In this document: in pieces, positions 26,101-35,600 of the stretch | How positions within the stretch are numbered: position 1 is the stretch's first letter | Layout of the letters: each line of letters begins with the position of its first letter | Origin: Pseudobutyrivibrio sp. | GTDB lineage: Bacteria; Bacillota; Clostridia; Lachnospirales; Lachnospiraceae | DNA length: 64,000 nucleotides | Direction: 5' to 3' | NCBI RefSeq assembly: GCF_017471675.1 | Contig: NZ_JAFUSK010000021.1 | Coordinates: forward strand, 17,364 to 81,363 | Made by a program: the position numbers and the translations under genes | Notes under the pieces: generated by a model | Databases searched by the model: none | What the model was told of the DNA's origin: nothing | Seen by the model: only the letters and a program-made list of their open reading frames with translations

Positions 26101-26142
26101 TACACCTCCTTTGCAGTTTCCTTTTCCTACAATGAAGGTGTA
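26101..26142 (-). promoter_or_regulatory. Hairpin masking the folT ribosome binding site
   Basis: On the minus strand TACACCT (26136-26142) pairs with AGGTGTA (26101-26107), which contains part of the AAAGGAGGTG ribosome binding site of folT and is followed by TTTTTT. It may be the expression platform of the riboswitch upstream, acting on translation or as a terminator. Confidence 0.55.
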
Positions 26143-26162
26143 TATAGCTTACCTTACTATGT

Positions 26163-26259
26163 AGCAGCGGGATGCGAATTTAAAACCGCGGTAACATCCT
26201 TCGTCCATCTGCCAACTCCCTGTGCAAACGGCACTTAACGCTTTAAATTCTACTCTGCA
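26163..26259 (-). promoter_or_regulatory. Tetrahydrofolate riboswitch
   Basis: On the minus strand the segment carries the conserved pieces of the THF aptamer in order: GCAGAGTAGA, AAGCGTTAAGTG, GGGAGTTGGCAGATGGACGA, AGG...ACCGCGGTT, AATTCGCATCCCGCTGC. Its ends (GCAGAG.../...GCTGC) pair to close the element. It precedes folT-folC, the usual target of this class. Confidence 0.88.
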
Positions 26260-26346
26260 TTTGTCTAATTAATTGTCTCGCCTACAGTATAAGATTAGCT
26301 ATCCTTTAATGCAATAGAAAATATTATTTTTTGCTATAAAATAAAT

Positions 26347-27312
26347 TTATTCCTCCAAAAAAAGCTTTACTGTATTAAGGATTGCTTCCCTGTTCTTTCC
26401 TTCTAAATAATACTGAGACAACTCATCCTTATGGTATTCCGCTATAGATCCGCTTGTCCCTTTTTCCAACAGTTCTGTAAAAAATCTCTCCCAACTAAAA
26501 TATATTCTAGAATCAATATAATCTTCTGGTGTTTCCAATATTTTTTGCAAATCATTAATATCTACTACTTTTGATTTCAAGATAAGCCACTCAAAGGATT
26601 CTGGTAAAATCAATCCTATTTTATATCCCATATCTCTAAGCTGAAGGATTTTATCTATAAAAGCTCCAAATGCAGCTCCATCTGCTATAACATAACAACC
26701 ATCTTTAGTATCTAGTGACAATATTTTTTTATAAATGTTCGCATTTCCATCTGCGCTTATGCAAGAAATGTCGGGAACAGCTACTGAATAAAACTGGTAG
26801 CCTGATTTACTATCTTCAACTATTAAACACTTTGCCGATATTTTTTTATTTTCAACATCATCATACAAAGGATAAAATTCATTATATACACGTTGCGGAA
26901 AATTGTACTTACCAGAATTTCTTATACCATAAACTTCGTTTACACTATATGGCAGACATTTAAGATAATCACGCGTTATAAGCACATAATAGTTTGATGT
27001 ATTTTTTATTACACTGGCAAACTCCTTCGTTTTAATAAAACCATAATCCTCATCAATGAAAATAATAGAGTCTGAGACAGATTTAATTGCTTCCTGCCAG
27101 CTAATTAACCCATCAGCATATACCACACAAGGAACATCAGACTCTACTTTGACACCTGTTCTCCCCTGGAATCTAGCAAATTGACTAAGCAAATCAATCA
27201 ATGTGGTCTTTCCTGTTGCACTATCACCTCGAATAACCGTAATATTCCTTTTGATATCAAACTCATATTTTATTTTTTTCGTCTCTACTATAATATGGTG
27301 ACTTCCTATCAT
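26347..27312 (-). CDS. P-loop ATPase-like protein, partner of DUF4869-like protein
   Basis: 321 residues. A Walker A motif (VIRGDSATGKTTLIDLL, about 27-42) opens the protein. SDSIIFIDEDYGF could be a Walker B and YYVLITRDYL a sensor-like strand. No membrane segment or nuclease motif is seen and the C-terminal half is not recognised. Its start overlaps the stop of the upstream gene by one base (TAATG). The pair looks like a conserved two-gene unit of unknown role; a phage-defence or toxin-antitoxin job cannot be excluded. Confidence 0.6.
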   Translation of the reverse strand: MIGSHHIIVETKKIKYEFDIKRNITVIRGDSATGKTTLIDLLSQFARFQGRTGVKVESDVPCVVYADGLISWQEAIKSVSDSIIFIDEDYGFIKTKEFASVIKNTSNYYVLITRDYLKCLPYSVNEVYGIRNSGKYNFPQRVYNEFYPLYDDVENKKISAKCLIVEDSKSGYQFYSVAVPDISCISADGNANIYKKILSLDTKDGCYVIADGAAFGAFIDKILQLRDMGYKIGLILPESFEWLILKSKVVDINDLQKILETPEDYIDSRIYFSWERFFTELLEKGTSGSIAEYHKDELSQYYLEGKNREAILNTVKLFLEE

Positions 27313-27761
27313 TATAAGACCTCATCTATAACATTTAATGCTGCAAGAGTAAATTCTTTTTTATCTTTATATATGCTATTTGTGTTCAAAAGGCATATTT
27401 CAAAATCATTTATTTCTTCAAATCTCATAGCATAGCGTAAGGTAACTGTAATATCTTCTTTTTGACCAATTTTTTGAAGCCATATTGCACAATTATCTCC
27501 ACAACTAGTTGCATCGAAAACAAGAGTTGGATTCTTATATATTGAAATAAGTGTTTTAACTCCACCAGATAATTTTTCTGGCGGAATAGCCCCTAAAACA
27601 CTGCTTTCAAAAACTTCCCCTTCTTTATAGGATGTTTTATCAACATCTCTTACCATATCCTGCACAAATGTATCTTCGAACCATTCTTGTTCATAGTTAT
27701 TATTAAACCAAGCTGGTCCATAAAGATTTTCTTCCACTGTTCCATAAAATATTTTCAGCAT
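27312..27761 (-). CDS. DUF4869-like protein
   Basis: 149 residues. The segment DKTSYKEGEVFESSVLGAIPPEKLSGGVKTLI and then FDATSCGDNCAIWLQKIG resemble the DUF4869 family of Clostridia as I remember it. It is soluble and acidic. No function is established. It heads the two-gene unit with the P-loop protein and is divergent from the alcohol dehydrogenase gene. Confidence 0.6.
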   Translation of the reverse strand: MLKIFYGTVEENLYGPAWFNNNYEQEWFEDTFVQDMVRDVDKTSYKEGEVFESSVLGAIPPEKLSGGVKTLISIYKNPTLVFDATSCGDNCAIWLQKIGQKEDITVTLRYAMRFEEINDFEICLLNTNSIYKDKKEFTLAALNVIDEVL

Positions 27762-27859
27762 ACAGCACCTCTTTATTACATCTTCACTGTCTTATAGTTT
27801 ATTTTAGTTTGATGCTAAAATCAATAAATCCTAGATTTTTGTTTTTCGCTATAAATAGA

Positions 27860-27888
27860 TTGTGCGCAATTTATTTTTAGTGTATACT
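27860..27888 (+). promoter_or_regulatory. Promoter of the alcohol dehydrogenase gene
   Basis: TTGTGC (27860-27865), 17 bp, TATACT (27883-27888), about 33 bp before the start codon. AAGGAGGAGGG follows as ribosome binding site. Confidence 0.6.
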
Positions 27889-27921
27889 TGCCTTAGTTAT
27901 TTATAAGGAGGAGGGCTTATA

Positions 27922-29097
27922 ATGGAAAATTTTACATTTTATTCACCTACATTCTTTTCCTTTGGTAAGGGAATGGAAAATGAAGCAGGTAAATTGGCAA
28001 AACGCTTTGGGGCAACAAAAATCCTTATCCACTACGGTTGTGGAAGCGTGGTGCGCTCAGGACTTTTGGATAGAGTAAAAAAATCTCTTGATGAAGAAAA
28101 TCTGCCTTTTGTTGAACTAGGCGGTGTGCAACCAAATCCTAGAAGCGGCCTGGTATATAAGGGTATTGATTTGTGCAAAAAAGAAAATATAGATTTTGTC
28201 CTAGCTGTTGGCGGTGGAAGTGTTATTGATTCTGCAAAAGCAATCGCAGCCGGCACTTGCTATGATGGAGATTTTTGGGACTTTTATTCAGGAAAATATA
28301 TCGAAGAAGCTATACCTATCGGAACAATTCTAACTATCGCTGCCGCTGGTAGCGAGGGTAGCCCTGATTCTGTTATTACAAATGAAGATGGCATGTATAA
28401 GCGAGGTGCTTCTGGAGATGCCATCAGACCTAAATTTAGTATTCTAAATCCTGAGCTTACCCAGACACTGCCTCCATATCAGACAGCCTGCGGTATTACT
28501 GATATTATGGCGCATTTGTATGAAAGATATCTTACCAACACAAAGGAAGTAGAGGTCACTGATAGACTTATCGAAGCACTGCTTCTTACGATGATTCATG
28601 AGGGTCCACGAGTAATCGAAGACCCTAACAATTATGAAGCACGAGCTAATATTATGTGGGCTGGTATGATGGCGCACAACAACTCTGTAGGTGTAGGTCG
28701 CAGCCAAGACTGGAACAGCCACGATATTGAGCATGAGCTTTCTGCCAAATATGATTGCGCCCATGGCGCTGGCTTAGCTGTCACCCTTCCAGCAATCTTT
28801 ACCTATGTAATGAAGCATGATGTAATGAGATTCGCCAAGGTTGCCACACGTGTATGGGGATGTCAGATGGATTTTGATAACCCAGAGGCAACTGCCAAAG
28901 CTGGTATCGAGGCACTGCGCAATTTCTACATATCTATTGGCATGCCAAAGAATTTTGATGAGCTTGGTGCAAAGAAAGAAGATATTCCACAGCTTGTTGA
29001 TACTTTATGCGATGGCAATGGACGTCCTGGCTATATCAACGGATTTGTAAAGCTTGATAAAAATGATTGCACGAAGATATACGAATTGATGATTTAA
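27922..29097 (+). CDS. Iron-containing alcohol dehydrogenase (butanol dehydrogenase type)
   Basis: 391 residues. The N-terminus NFTFYSPTFFSFGKG and the cofactor block AVGGGSVIDSAKAIAAG mark a group III Fe-ADH. The metal ligands lie in GITDIMAHLYERY and the histidines of HDIEHELSAKYDCAHGAGLAV. The closest known relatives are NADPH-dependent butanol dehydrogenases (BdhA/YugJ), which reduce aldehydes to alcohols in fermentation. It is monocistronic, with its own promoter and a strong terminator. Confidence 0.88.
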   Translation: MENFTFYSPTFFSFGKGMENEAGKLAKRFGATKILIHYGCGSVVRSGLLDRVKKSLDEENLPFVELGGVQPNPRSGLVYKGIDLCKKENIDFVLAVGGGSVIDSAKAIAAGTCYDGDFWDFYSGKYIEEAIPIGTILTIAAAGSEGSPDSVITNEDGMYKRGASGDAIRPKFSILNPELTQTLPPYQTACGITDIMAHLYERYLTNTKEVEVTDRLIEALLLTMIHEGPRVIEDPNNYEARANIMWAGMMAHNNSVGVGRSQDWNSHDIEHELSAKYDCAHGAGLAVTLPAIFTYVMKHDVMRFAKVATRVWGCQMDFDNPEATAKAGIEALRNFYISIGMPKNFDELGAKKEDIPQLVDTLCDGNGRPGYINGFVKLDKNDCTKIYELMI

Positions 29098-29116
29098 AAC
29101 AGTTTTAATCTATCAT

Positions 29117-29154
29117 AAAAACGCACTCAGGCATTTGCCCGAGTGCGTTTTTTT
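29117..29154 (+). terminator. Terminator of the alcohol dehydrogenase gene
   Basis: AAAACGCACTC (29117-29127) and GAGTGCGTTTT (29141-29151) form an 11-bp stem ending in TTTTTTT. Confidence 0.9.
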
Positions 29155-29175
29155 GACCACCCACAATAAGTTTAC

Positions 29176-29200
29176 TTAAAAATACTAAGAAACTTAGTAT
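29176..29200 (-). terminator. Terminator of the RiPP-like operon
   Basis: Minus strand: ATACTAAG, loop TTT, CTTAGTAT, then TTTTAA. It lies 25 bp after the exporter stop. Confidence 0.75.
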
Positions 29201-29224
29201 ATTCACTGAATATGGCCCCGTAAA

Positions 29225-30850
29225 CTATAAAATATCATTAATAATTAAATGCTTATCCATAATCTTACATTCTTTATTGCATAAATACCTGTATTCTTGT
29301 GAATGTGAAATAAGGATAATAATTCTTCCATTGAATTTATCCCTTATATAGGTCATTATATCTTTTCCAGTTTCAAAATCAATAGAGTTAAAAGATTCAT
29401 CTAAAATCAACACATCAGGATCCATTAATATTGTTCTAGCTAAAATTATTTTTTGAGCATCTCCCCCCGAAATGTTAGCACGGTTTTCTTGTATTTCAGT
29501 ATCTAAGCCTAAATCTATTATCTTACCCATAAATGGTTCTGCGTATAAGTTATCTAAAACATCATCCGAGTAGTGCTCTCCTAAAGTAATATTATTAATT
29601 ATAGAGGTTGGTAGTAATTCTGTTTTTTGTGAAATGTACAATATTTTTTTTCTTACATCCTCATTGTTTATATCTTTTATATCATAATTATTAATCTTTA
29701 CTCCATCATTTAGATTTAATTTCGCAATCATTTTTGCAATTGTTGATTTCCCACGCCCAGATTCGCCTGTAAGAAAAACGATATCCCCAACATCAAATTT
29801 TGCAAAGACATCGGCAAGTAAAATATTATCTTCATAACCAATACTTTTAGATTCTATTTTTATTTCATTTACATGCTCGATACGTACATTACCATTTGAT
29901 TCTAAGTTATATCTTAAATCTATATCTACAAAATCTAGTGCACCAGCTAGTTCTCGCATATCGATTTGTAGATTAAGCATATCACTAAGTGACGAATAGT
30001 ACATATCATTAATCAACATCAAAAATGCCAAATCACCAAAAGAAATAATTTTTGTTCCAAAATATATAACAATAATAATGTATGATGCATTTTTTAAGGT
30101 AGATGCAATAAAATCCAAAATCACACACACATCCATTGCATATTGATTTCCTTTTTTTTCAGCATTTAATACACAATCAAAGTTATTTACTATTAAATCT
30201 TTGATTCCCTTCTTATCTGCTAATTGTTTCATATTTTCTGGGCTTGAAACTATTACTTTTAGATTCTTCTTACAAATAGCTCTCTTTGTTTGCAAATCTT
30301 TGCTTAGCAGAGTTAACCTCGATTTTTCTCCGTTCAAGAGTTTTTTGAACCCAATATATTGCAATGGTATTTGAATTAAATAAAAAATAAATAATGTTTT
30401 ATTAATTGTGAATATTAAGCATAGTGCAGTAATGCTTATTATCACTGAAACTAATAAACCAGTTAAAGAAGCAGAAAAAAAATTAAATACAGTTTGAACA
30501 GTATTTTCAATTCGTTCCATTATATATGTCGGTTCCTTATCTTGAATCGCGTCATAATTCATGTGAAAGAATTCATTGTATAGCTTTTGAAATTCATTTT
30601 TTTTAAATTTTAATCCAAACCAAAATTTAAATCTATTTTGCATGAATTTAAATAAGTATAAGCCAAATAATACGCATGCATATTTAAATAATGTCTTTAA
30701 AATGCTTGTACTATTATAAATATCATTTAATCCATTTTTTAATATTACTGGTCCAGCAATTGATAAAACACATACAGCGAGCAAAAGTACTATATTGATA
30801 AATAATTCTTTATAATATTGCTTTAAAAGTTCAATAGAATATTTTTTCAT
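29225..30850 (-). CDS. ABC exporter (fused permease-ATPase), RiPP-associated
   Basis: 541 residues. The permease half has about five to six helices (15-310). The ATPase half has Walker A LTGESGRGKSTIAKMI, signature ISGGDAQKI, Walker B VLILDESFNSID and H-loop ILISHSQEY. There is no N-terminal C39 peptidase domain, so if it exports the precursor product, leader removal must be done by another enzyme. It follows the maturase with a three-base gap. Low GC and AT-rich codons match the whole three-gene operon. Confidence 0.85.
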   Translation of the reverse strand: MKKYSIELLKQYYKELFINIVLLLAVCVLSIAGPVILKNGLNDIYNSTSILKTLFKYACVLFGLYLFKFMQNRFKFWFGLKFKKNEFQKLYNEFFHMNYDAIQDKEPTYIMERIENTVQTVFNFFSASLTGLLVSVIISITALCLIFTINKTLFIFYLIQIPLQYIGFKKLLNGEKSRLTLLSKDLQTKRAICKKNLKVIVSSPENMKQLADKKGIKDLIVNNFDCVLNAEKKGNQYAMDVCVILDFIASTLKNASYIIIVIYFGTKIISFGDLAFLMLINDMYYSSLSDMLNLQIDMRELAGALDFVDIDLRYNLESNGNVRIEHVNEIKIESKSIGYEDNILLADVFAKFDVGDIVFLTGESGRGKSTIAKMIAKLNLNDGVKINNYDIKDINNEDVRKKILYISQKTELLPTSIINNITLGEHYSDDVLDNLYAEPFMGKIIDLGLDTEIQENRANISGGDAQKIILARTILMDPDVLILDESFNSIDFETGKDIMTYIRDKFNGRIIILISHSQEYRYLCNKECKIMDKHLIINDIL

Positions 30851-30853
30851 TTT

Positions 30854-32095
30854 TTATCTCTCTTCAAAATTTATTGTTTCCAAATAATGTTTAGATTCCA
30901 ATTTAGCGTATTTACAATAATCCTCGTCCATAGACAAAATATCTCCAGTTTTATTATAGCAAACAGCTTTACATGGTCCACCACATATGTATTTATAGCT
31001 ACATGATACACAATGTGAATCAGTTGTTACATCATTATCCATGAACAATTTTGTTATTTTATTTTTTTCAATTTTTTCAAACCATTGTGAATCAAAAATA
31101 TTTCCCAAACAGTACACATCGTTTATCATAGCTTGACAAGGGAAAATATTACCATCGGAGTTAATTGCAATAACTTCGTAGCATGCGTTACATTTTGCAA
31201 TTTTAAAATATGCATCAAATGAATGTTTTGACATTTGCAAATAACTAGTAGGGTACATACATTTCTCATTCCTTTTTGTAGGTTGCAACGGAAGAGGATC
31301 AACCGAATGAAAGCCTTGAGAAATAAAAAACTCTTTAAAATCTGCATATAAATTTTCATTCTCGCAGCTAACAACAGGTTTAATAGTAATCTTCTTTCTA
31401 TATTTATCTTCATATGACATAATATTATTCAAGATATTAAATGATTTCGAGTTCTTTCTTGTTTTAGCATTTTCGATTTCATCAATAGCATCCAAACTAA
31501 TGTCAATATGATATGCAGCCTCTACTATTTTACTATCAATTTTAATTGTAGAATTTGTCATCAGATGAACTTTAAAATCATTTTTATTTGCAAATAAAAC
31601 TAACTCACTTATATCATTTCGAAGCATTATTTCACCACCGGTAAATACCAAGTAATCAAATCCATGTTCCTTCAACGATATTATTATTTCTTTCCATTGT
31701 TTTGTAGTCAGCTCTCGTGTTTTTCCAATGTTATCTTTATCATAACAATATGTACAATTAAGATTACATCTTTGGGTCAAATGAATATAGGCTTTATGTG
31801 GAATAAACTTTCTATAATTCTGGTATATGTTTTTAAAATCAGCTTTTTTATAATTATCAAATGAATCAAATAAAATCTCGTTAAGCAACAATACCCTAAG
31901 TAATTCTTTCATGTCCGAGTCAACATTGCAATCATCACCATCATGCGCCTCTAATCTAGTAATTAGTTTTGAAAATAAATCAACTCCCCTATTATCTAGA
32001 CCAAATATTTTATTCAAATATGTGCTATAAATTATATTTAAACCCTCATTGTTTTTTAACATCAAAAATTTTTCATCAAACCCATATATTTTCAT
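30854..32095 (-). CDS. Radical SAM/SPASM peptide maturase
   Basis: 413 residues. The first 95 residues look like a small peptide-recognition domain. HLTQRCNLNCTYCYDK carries the radical SAM cysteines (C110, C114, C117), and TGGEIMLR follows as the SAM-binding GGE motif. The C-terminal SPASM region (about 300-400) has Cys in CNACYE, FPCQA, CVSCSYKYICGGPC, VCYN and YCKY for auxiliary clusters. SPASM enzymes of this plan cross-link RiPP precursors. Its ATG overlaps the stop of the precursor gene (ATGA). Confidence 0.85.
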   Translation of the reverse strand: MKIYGFDEKFLMLKNNEGLNIIYSTYLNKIFGLDNRGVDLFSKLITRLEAHDGDDCNVDSDMKELLRVLLLNEILFDSFDNYKKADFKNIYQNYRKFIPHKAYIHLTQRCNLNCTYCYDKDNIGKTRELTTKQWKEIIISLKEHGFDYLVFTGGEIMLRNDISELVLFANKNDFKVHLMTNSTIKIDSKIVEAAYHIDISLDAIDEIENAKTRKNSKSFNILNNIMSYEDKYRKKITIKPVVSCENENLYADFKEFFISQGFHSVDPLPLQPTKRNEKCMYPTSYLQMSKHSFDAYFKIAKCNACYEVIAINSDGNIFPCQAMINDVYCLGNIFDSQWFEKIEKNKITKLFMDNDVTTDSHCVSCSYKYICGGPCKAVCYNKTGDILSMDEDYCKYAKLESKHYLETINFEER

Positions 32096-32262
32096 GCTGC
32101 TATTTTTTCCTCTCTCATTAAAGGAACTCCAGCTTTCGCTGGAGTTCCTTCAGTTTTCATATAAGCAGTGCCACCAAAACTACCCGCACTACCACCACAT
32201 GCCGCCTGAATCTCTTGAGTATTCATTTCAGGCATAAAAAATTGAAATTTCTTTTCTTCCAT
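32092..32262 (-). CDS. RiPP precursor peptide (56 aa)
   Basis: The start at 32262 has a strong GAGGAGG site seven bases upstream, and the stop TGA overlaps the maturase ATG. The peptide begins MEEKKFQFFMPEMNTQEIQA, a charged, leader-like segment. Residues 21-35 read ACGGSAGSFGGTAYM with the only cysteine at position 22; the C-terminus runs through TPAKAGVPLM to KIAA. A Gly/Ser-rich stretch after a GG pair, followed by a radical SAM/SPASM gene and an ABC exporter, is the layout of a RiPP operon. No known RiPP family is recognised. The cross-linked residues are unknown. Confidence 0.8.
   Translation of the reverse strand: MEEKKFQFFMPEMNTQEIQAACGGSAGSFGGTAYMKTEGTPAKAGVPLMREEKIAA
32121..32150 (-). 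other. 13-bp perfect hairpin inside the precursor gene
   Basis: AAGGAACTCCAGC (minus strand 32150-32138), tetraloop GAAA, GCTGGAGTTCCTT (32133-32121): a perfect 13-bp stem with a GNRA loop in the last third of the precursor coding sequence, about 25 bp before the maturase start. It may lower read-through into the maturase or stabilise the precursor mRNA. Confidence 0.75.
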
Positions 32263-32632
32263 AAAACAACCTCCTCAAACATATAAGCTACCGATATACT
32301 ACTTTAATATTTAATCACAAATGTATGTCTTTTTCTTGTATGAATCGTGAATTATTCCACGTTTCCAAAGGCTTCACGTAATCCATTACTGTTCTGGAAT
32401 ACTAAATTCAATTCTAAAAGTTTGCAATCGTTGTATACTTAATGGCATTTATCTGCTTAACAACCACCTGAAAAAGTGCATTTTCTATGAACTTTGTAGA
32501 AATCCACTTAACTTTTTCCAGAAGGCGATAAGTGGATTTGGGAGATTTCTAAAACCCGCTTAACATTTAGCATATCCATCCTACCCACAGGATTTATTAT
32601 CTAAATATACTATCAGTATGACACTACTAAGA
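32263..32632. other. Gene-free region upstream of the RiPP operon
   Basis: No convincing gene on either strand. It holds the second copy of the dispersed hairpin (32503-32539). A weak minus-strand promoter candidate, TTGTGA with TATATC 16 bp downstream, lies about 30-60 bp before the precursor start. Confidence 0.5.
32503..32539. repeat. Dispersed hairpin repeat, copy 2
   Basis: TCCACTTAACTTTTTCCAGA then AGGCGATAAGTGGATTT; TCCACTTA pairs with TAAGTGGA. It matches copy 1 at 5400-5433 over about 33 bases with few differences. Confidence 0.5.
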
Positions 32633-32668
32633 AAAGACCTATTTGGCATTTATCCCAAATAGGTCTTT
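32632..32668 (-). terminator. Terminator of the glycan operon
   Basis: Minus strand: AAAGACCTATTTGG (32655-32668) pairs with CCAAATAGGTCTTT (32633-32646), a perfect 14-bp stem, then TTCTTAG. It lies just after the stop of the 1991-residue gene. Confidence 0.85.
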
Positions 32669-32673
32669 CTATA

Positions 32674-35600
32674 TTACTTATTGCCCTTTTTCAATGCTTT
32701 TGTAAAAACTACATATCCGCCACTTACAAGAATTAGTGCCAGTGCAATGAGTATTAATATCAGAATTGCATTACTATCTTTTTTCTCGCCTGTAGTAGGT
32801 GTTTCTTCATCAGATATGATTTCTTCTGATAGCTCATTATTCTCTTCTAATGTGTTCTCAGCTGAATCTTCCAATGTAGAATCTTCACTATTTTCTAATT
32901 TCTCATCTACACTGCTTTCAGCTTCAGGCTTTTGCTTAGAGCTATTAGCTGCCTTTACCTTATCAGTTGTTTTAGCAACTTTATTGTTTCCAGCAGCAGG
33001 TACCTTAGGAGTATCAATTACTGTGATGTCCTTTGCTGGGCTTGCAGCTTTGTTTACCTCATGATTAACTGGTGTGGTACCTGTGCTTCCGCCTTGTGAT
33101 GGCTTGAAAGGATTAACAGGATTAATGATAGGCTCCTTTGTTTTTGCCTCTTTTATCTTGCCCTTTGTTAACTCATCTGTAAGCTTAACATATCCGCAGA
33201 AGCCGCCTGTCATGTCAACAAAGCTTATTCCATCCACCGCTGCAAATACAGGATTTGGATTGTAGCTGTAGTTTGAATCGTAACCAGTATCATTGATATC
33301 CTTTACTAATCTAGCTTTCTTGTCTAATGATTTTTCAGTGAAATCATATTCGCAAAGCTTTTCTGGAAGCTTATCAGCGTTTGCCACCTTAATCTTGATA
33401 TCATCAGATGATGAAAGTTCTCCATCCGATACTGTGAGTGTAAGCACGTAGCTACCAGCTTGGTTAAAGCTTACATCTGTGATTGCCTGATTATCCTTAT
33501 CGATAGCAACTGCTGCATTATCTGGCTTGCTCTTTACTGTCCACTTGTATTCTAATGAAGAATTAGGATATCCATCATCAATAGCAGATGCTCTTAGTCT
33601 TGTAGTTGCAATAGCACCTAAAAGTAAGTTTGTTCCTTTAGCTTCTTCTAATTCTGTCAGCTTTTCCTCTAGCACTACTTCATCTGTTGTAACTTTCAGC
33701 TTAGAATCCTCTGCTGTAATTGATTCCACTTCATCTGTGTTTTCCTCTGTTGTTTCAGCATCTTTTTCAGTAGCTTCTTCATCAGGTACTTTACTAGCTT
33801 CTTTGATATCAGAGTCTTTCTCTTCTTTCTTTTCTTCTGACTCCACATCCTTTTCTAGCAATTCTTCCACATCTTCCTTTTCTAGCTCTTCAAGCTCTTC
33901 TTCCACTGGCTCACCACCTAGAACTGCCCATTCAATTACACCTACGCCAGAATTATTAGCTTCCTTTTTGTTTAGCTGAATTCTTAATCCATCAGTCATA
34001 ACTGGCTTGAATGATGTTACATTATACTTATCCTCTTCCAGACCAAAGCCCGATGCATCCTTTACTTCTTTCCAATCATCACCGTCCTTGTAACTAATGG
34101 TGTAATTCTTAGGGAATTGAATTCCCACTACTTCCTCAGAATCATTATCCTTCCAGAAGTAAATAGCCGATTTGTTAATGCTTATTTTTTTATCCCAGGT
34201 GTATGTAATGGTCTCGTATTCTGATGTGTTACCCCACGAACCATAGGCACCAGTTGTTGGCTTTTCCATGGATGCTGAGGATGACACGCCATCATTTACT
34301 GCACCTAATGTTTCCCAGCTAGAAACATAGCTTGTTGAAACTGAAGCATCTAAAGCCAAATTGATATCCATATCAAGCGCGGCAATGGCATCGTTAAGTC
34401 TGTCGGTCATCTCATCTAATTCTTTTTGAGACACACCCATCTTTGTAACCAATTCCTTAGCCTCTGCCAAAATAGACTTCATATCAGCATATCCTGATTT
34501 AACAAAGAAGGAATCAACCTTTTCAGCTCTTGAAATAGCACTATTTAATCCAGACTTATCAACAGCGCCTTCCTTAAATCCGTATACTTTCCACTCAATT
34601 ACGCCACAGCCTAATGTCTTAGGATTGATGGTCATTCTAAGAGATGTGGTCTGTATTGGCTTGATTGTTGTTCTGTTGTATTTATCAAGCTCTGTTCCAA
34701 GACCTTCCACTATCTCGCATTCCTTCCATTGGCCGCCTTCAAGATACTCTAGCTTAACAGCTGCTGGTGAGAAATTACCACCATTATCCTTGAAGTAATA
34801 TGCATCCTGACCTGTGATGATAACCTCATCATCCCATGTGTATGTTACCCATGCTGGTGCGCCCTGTGCACCCCCTAGCCAATTGTGCCATACACCATGG
34901 GATGTATCGTTTGATGCCGATGGATCATATCCATCGTTTAATCCTGCAACACCACCTAAATCCTGTGGTGTGTCTACAATAGCTGTTGGAGTAGCATAAG
35001 CTGCAAGATTCACCTCTTTACCGTCAACTACAACAACATTAGCTATAGCCTTAACAGTAGATTTATCTACTGAACCTTCTACAGTAAACACGCCCTTGGA
35101 GCTATAAGCTTCTGCCGAAACCTCATCCCATTTTACTTCCACATTTCTGTAAACACCATCAGAATATAAGGCGCTAACTTCTTTAGGTAATGAAGGGGCT
35201 TCGTTTATCTTAGTAACAACTGCTGAATCCTTAATTGATACTATTTCTCTATCTGCTAAATCACCAAATAGCTTTGAAACTTCTTCTTCATCAAATGCTT
35301 TTGAATACATACTAAAGCCTTTGATTTTTCCATTTAAAAAGCTAATAGATTCCTCGTGAGAGCGTCCCAGATAATTTCTCTGAGCATCTCCCATCTTCGA
35401 AAATACGAATCCAGAATCCAATGTAGCTATTTTGTCTCCATCAAGATAAACAACAATCTCGCCCTTATCATTTGTCAGTACAAGCTTCTTATCATATTCT
35501 GGAGATATCGCATATACGGTATCCACAGTATTTAGCTTTTTAGATTTCATATCTGTAGCAGCAAGGCTAAGCTGATTGTTTCCCTTGAAGCTTACATACA

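Noticed and set aside
32336-32445. Minus-strand stretch with an apparent protein tail (NSNGLREAFGNVE then stop)
   Set aside because: It might be the remnant of a lost gene, but there is no start and I cannot identify the family.
33527-33979. 150-codon Ser-rich plus-strand frame
   Set aside because: It is the reverse of the acidic Glu-rich linker of the wall-anchored protein; low-complexity shadow.
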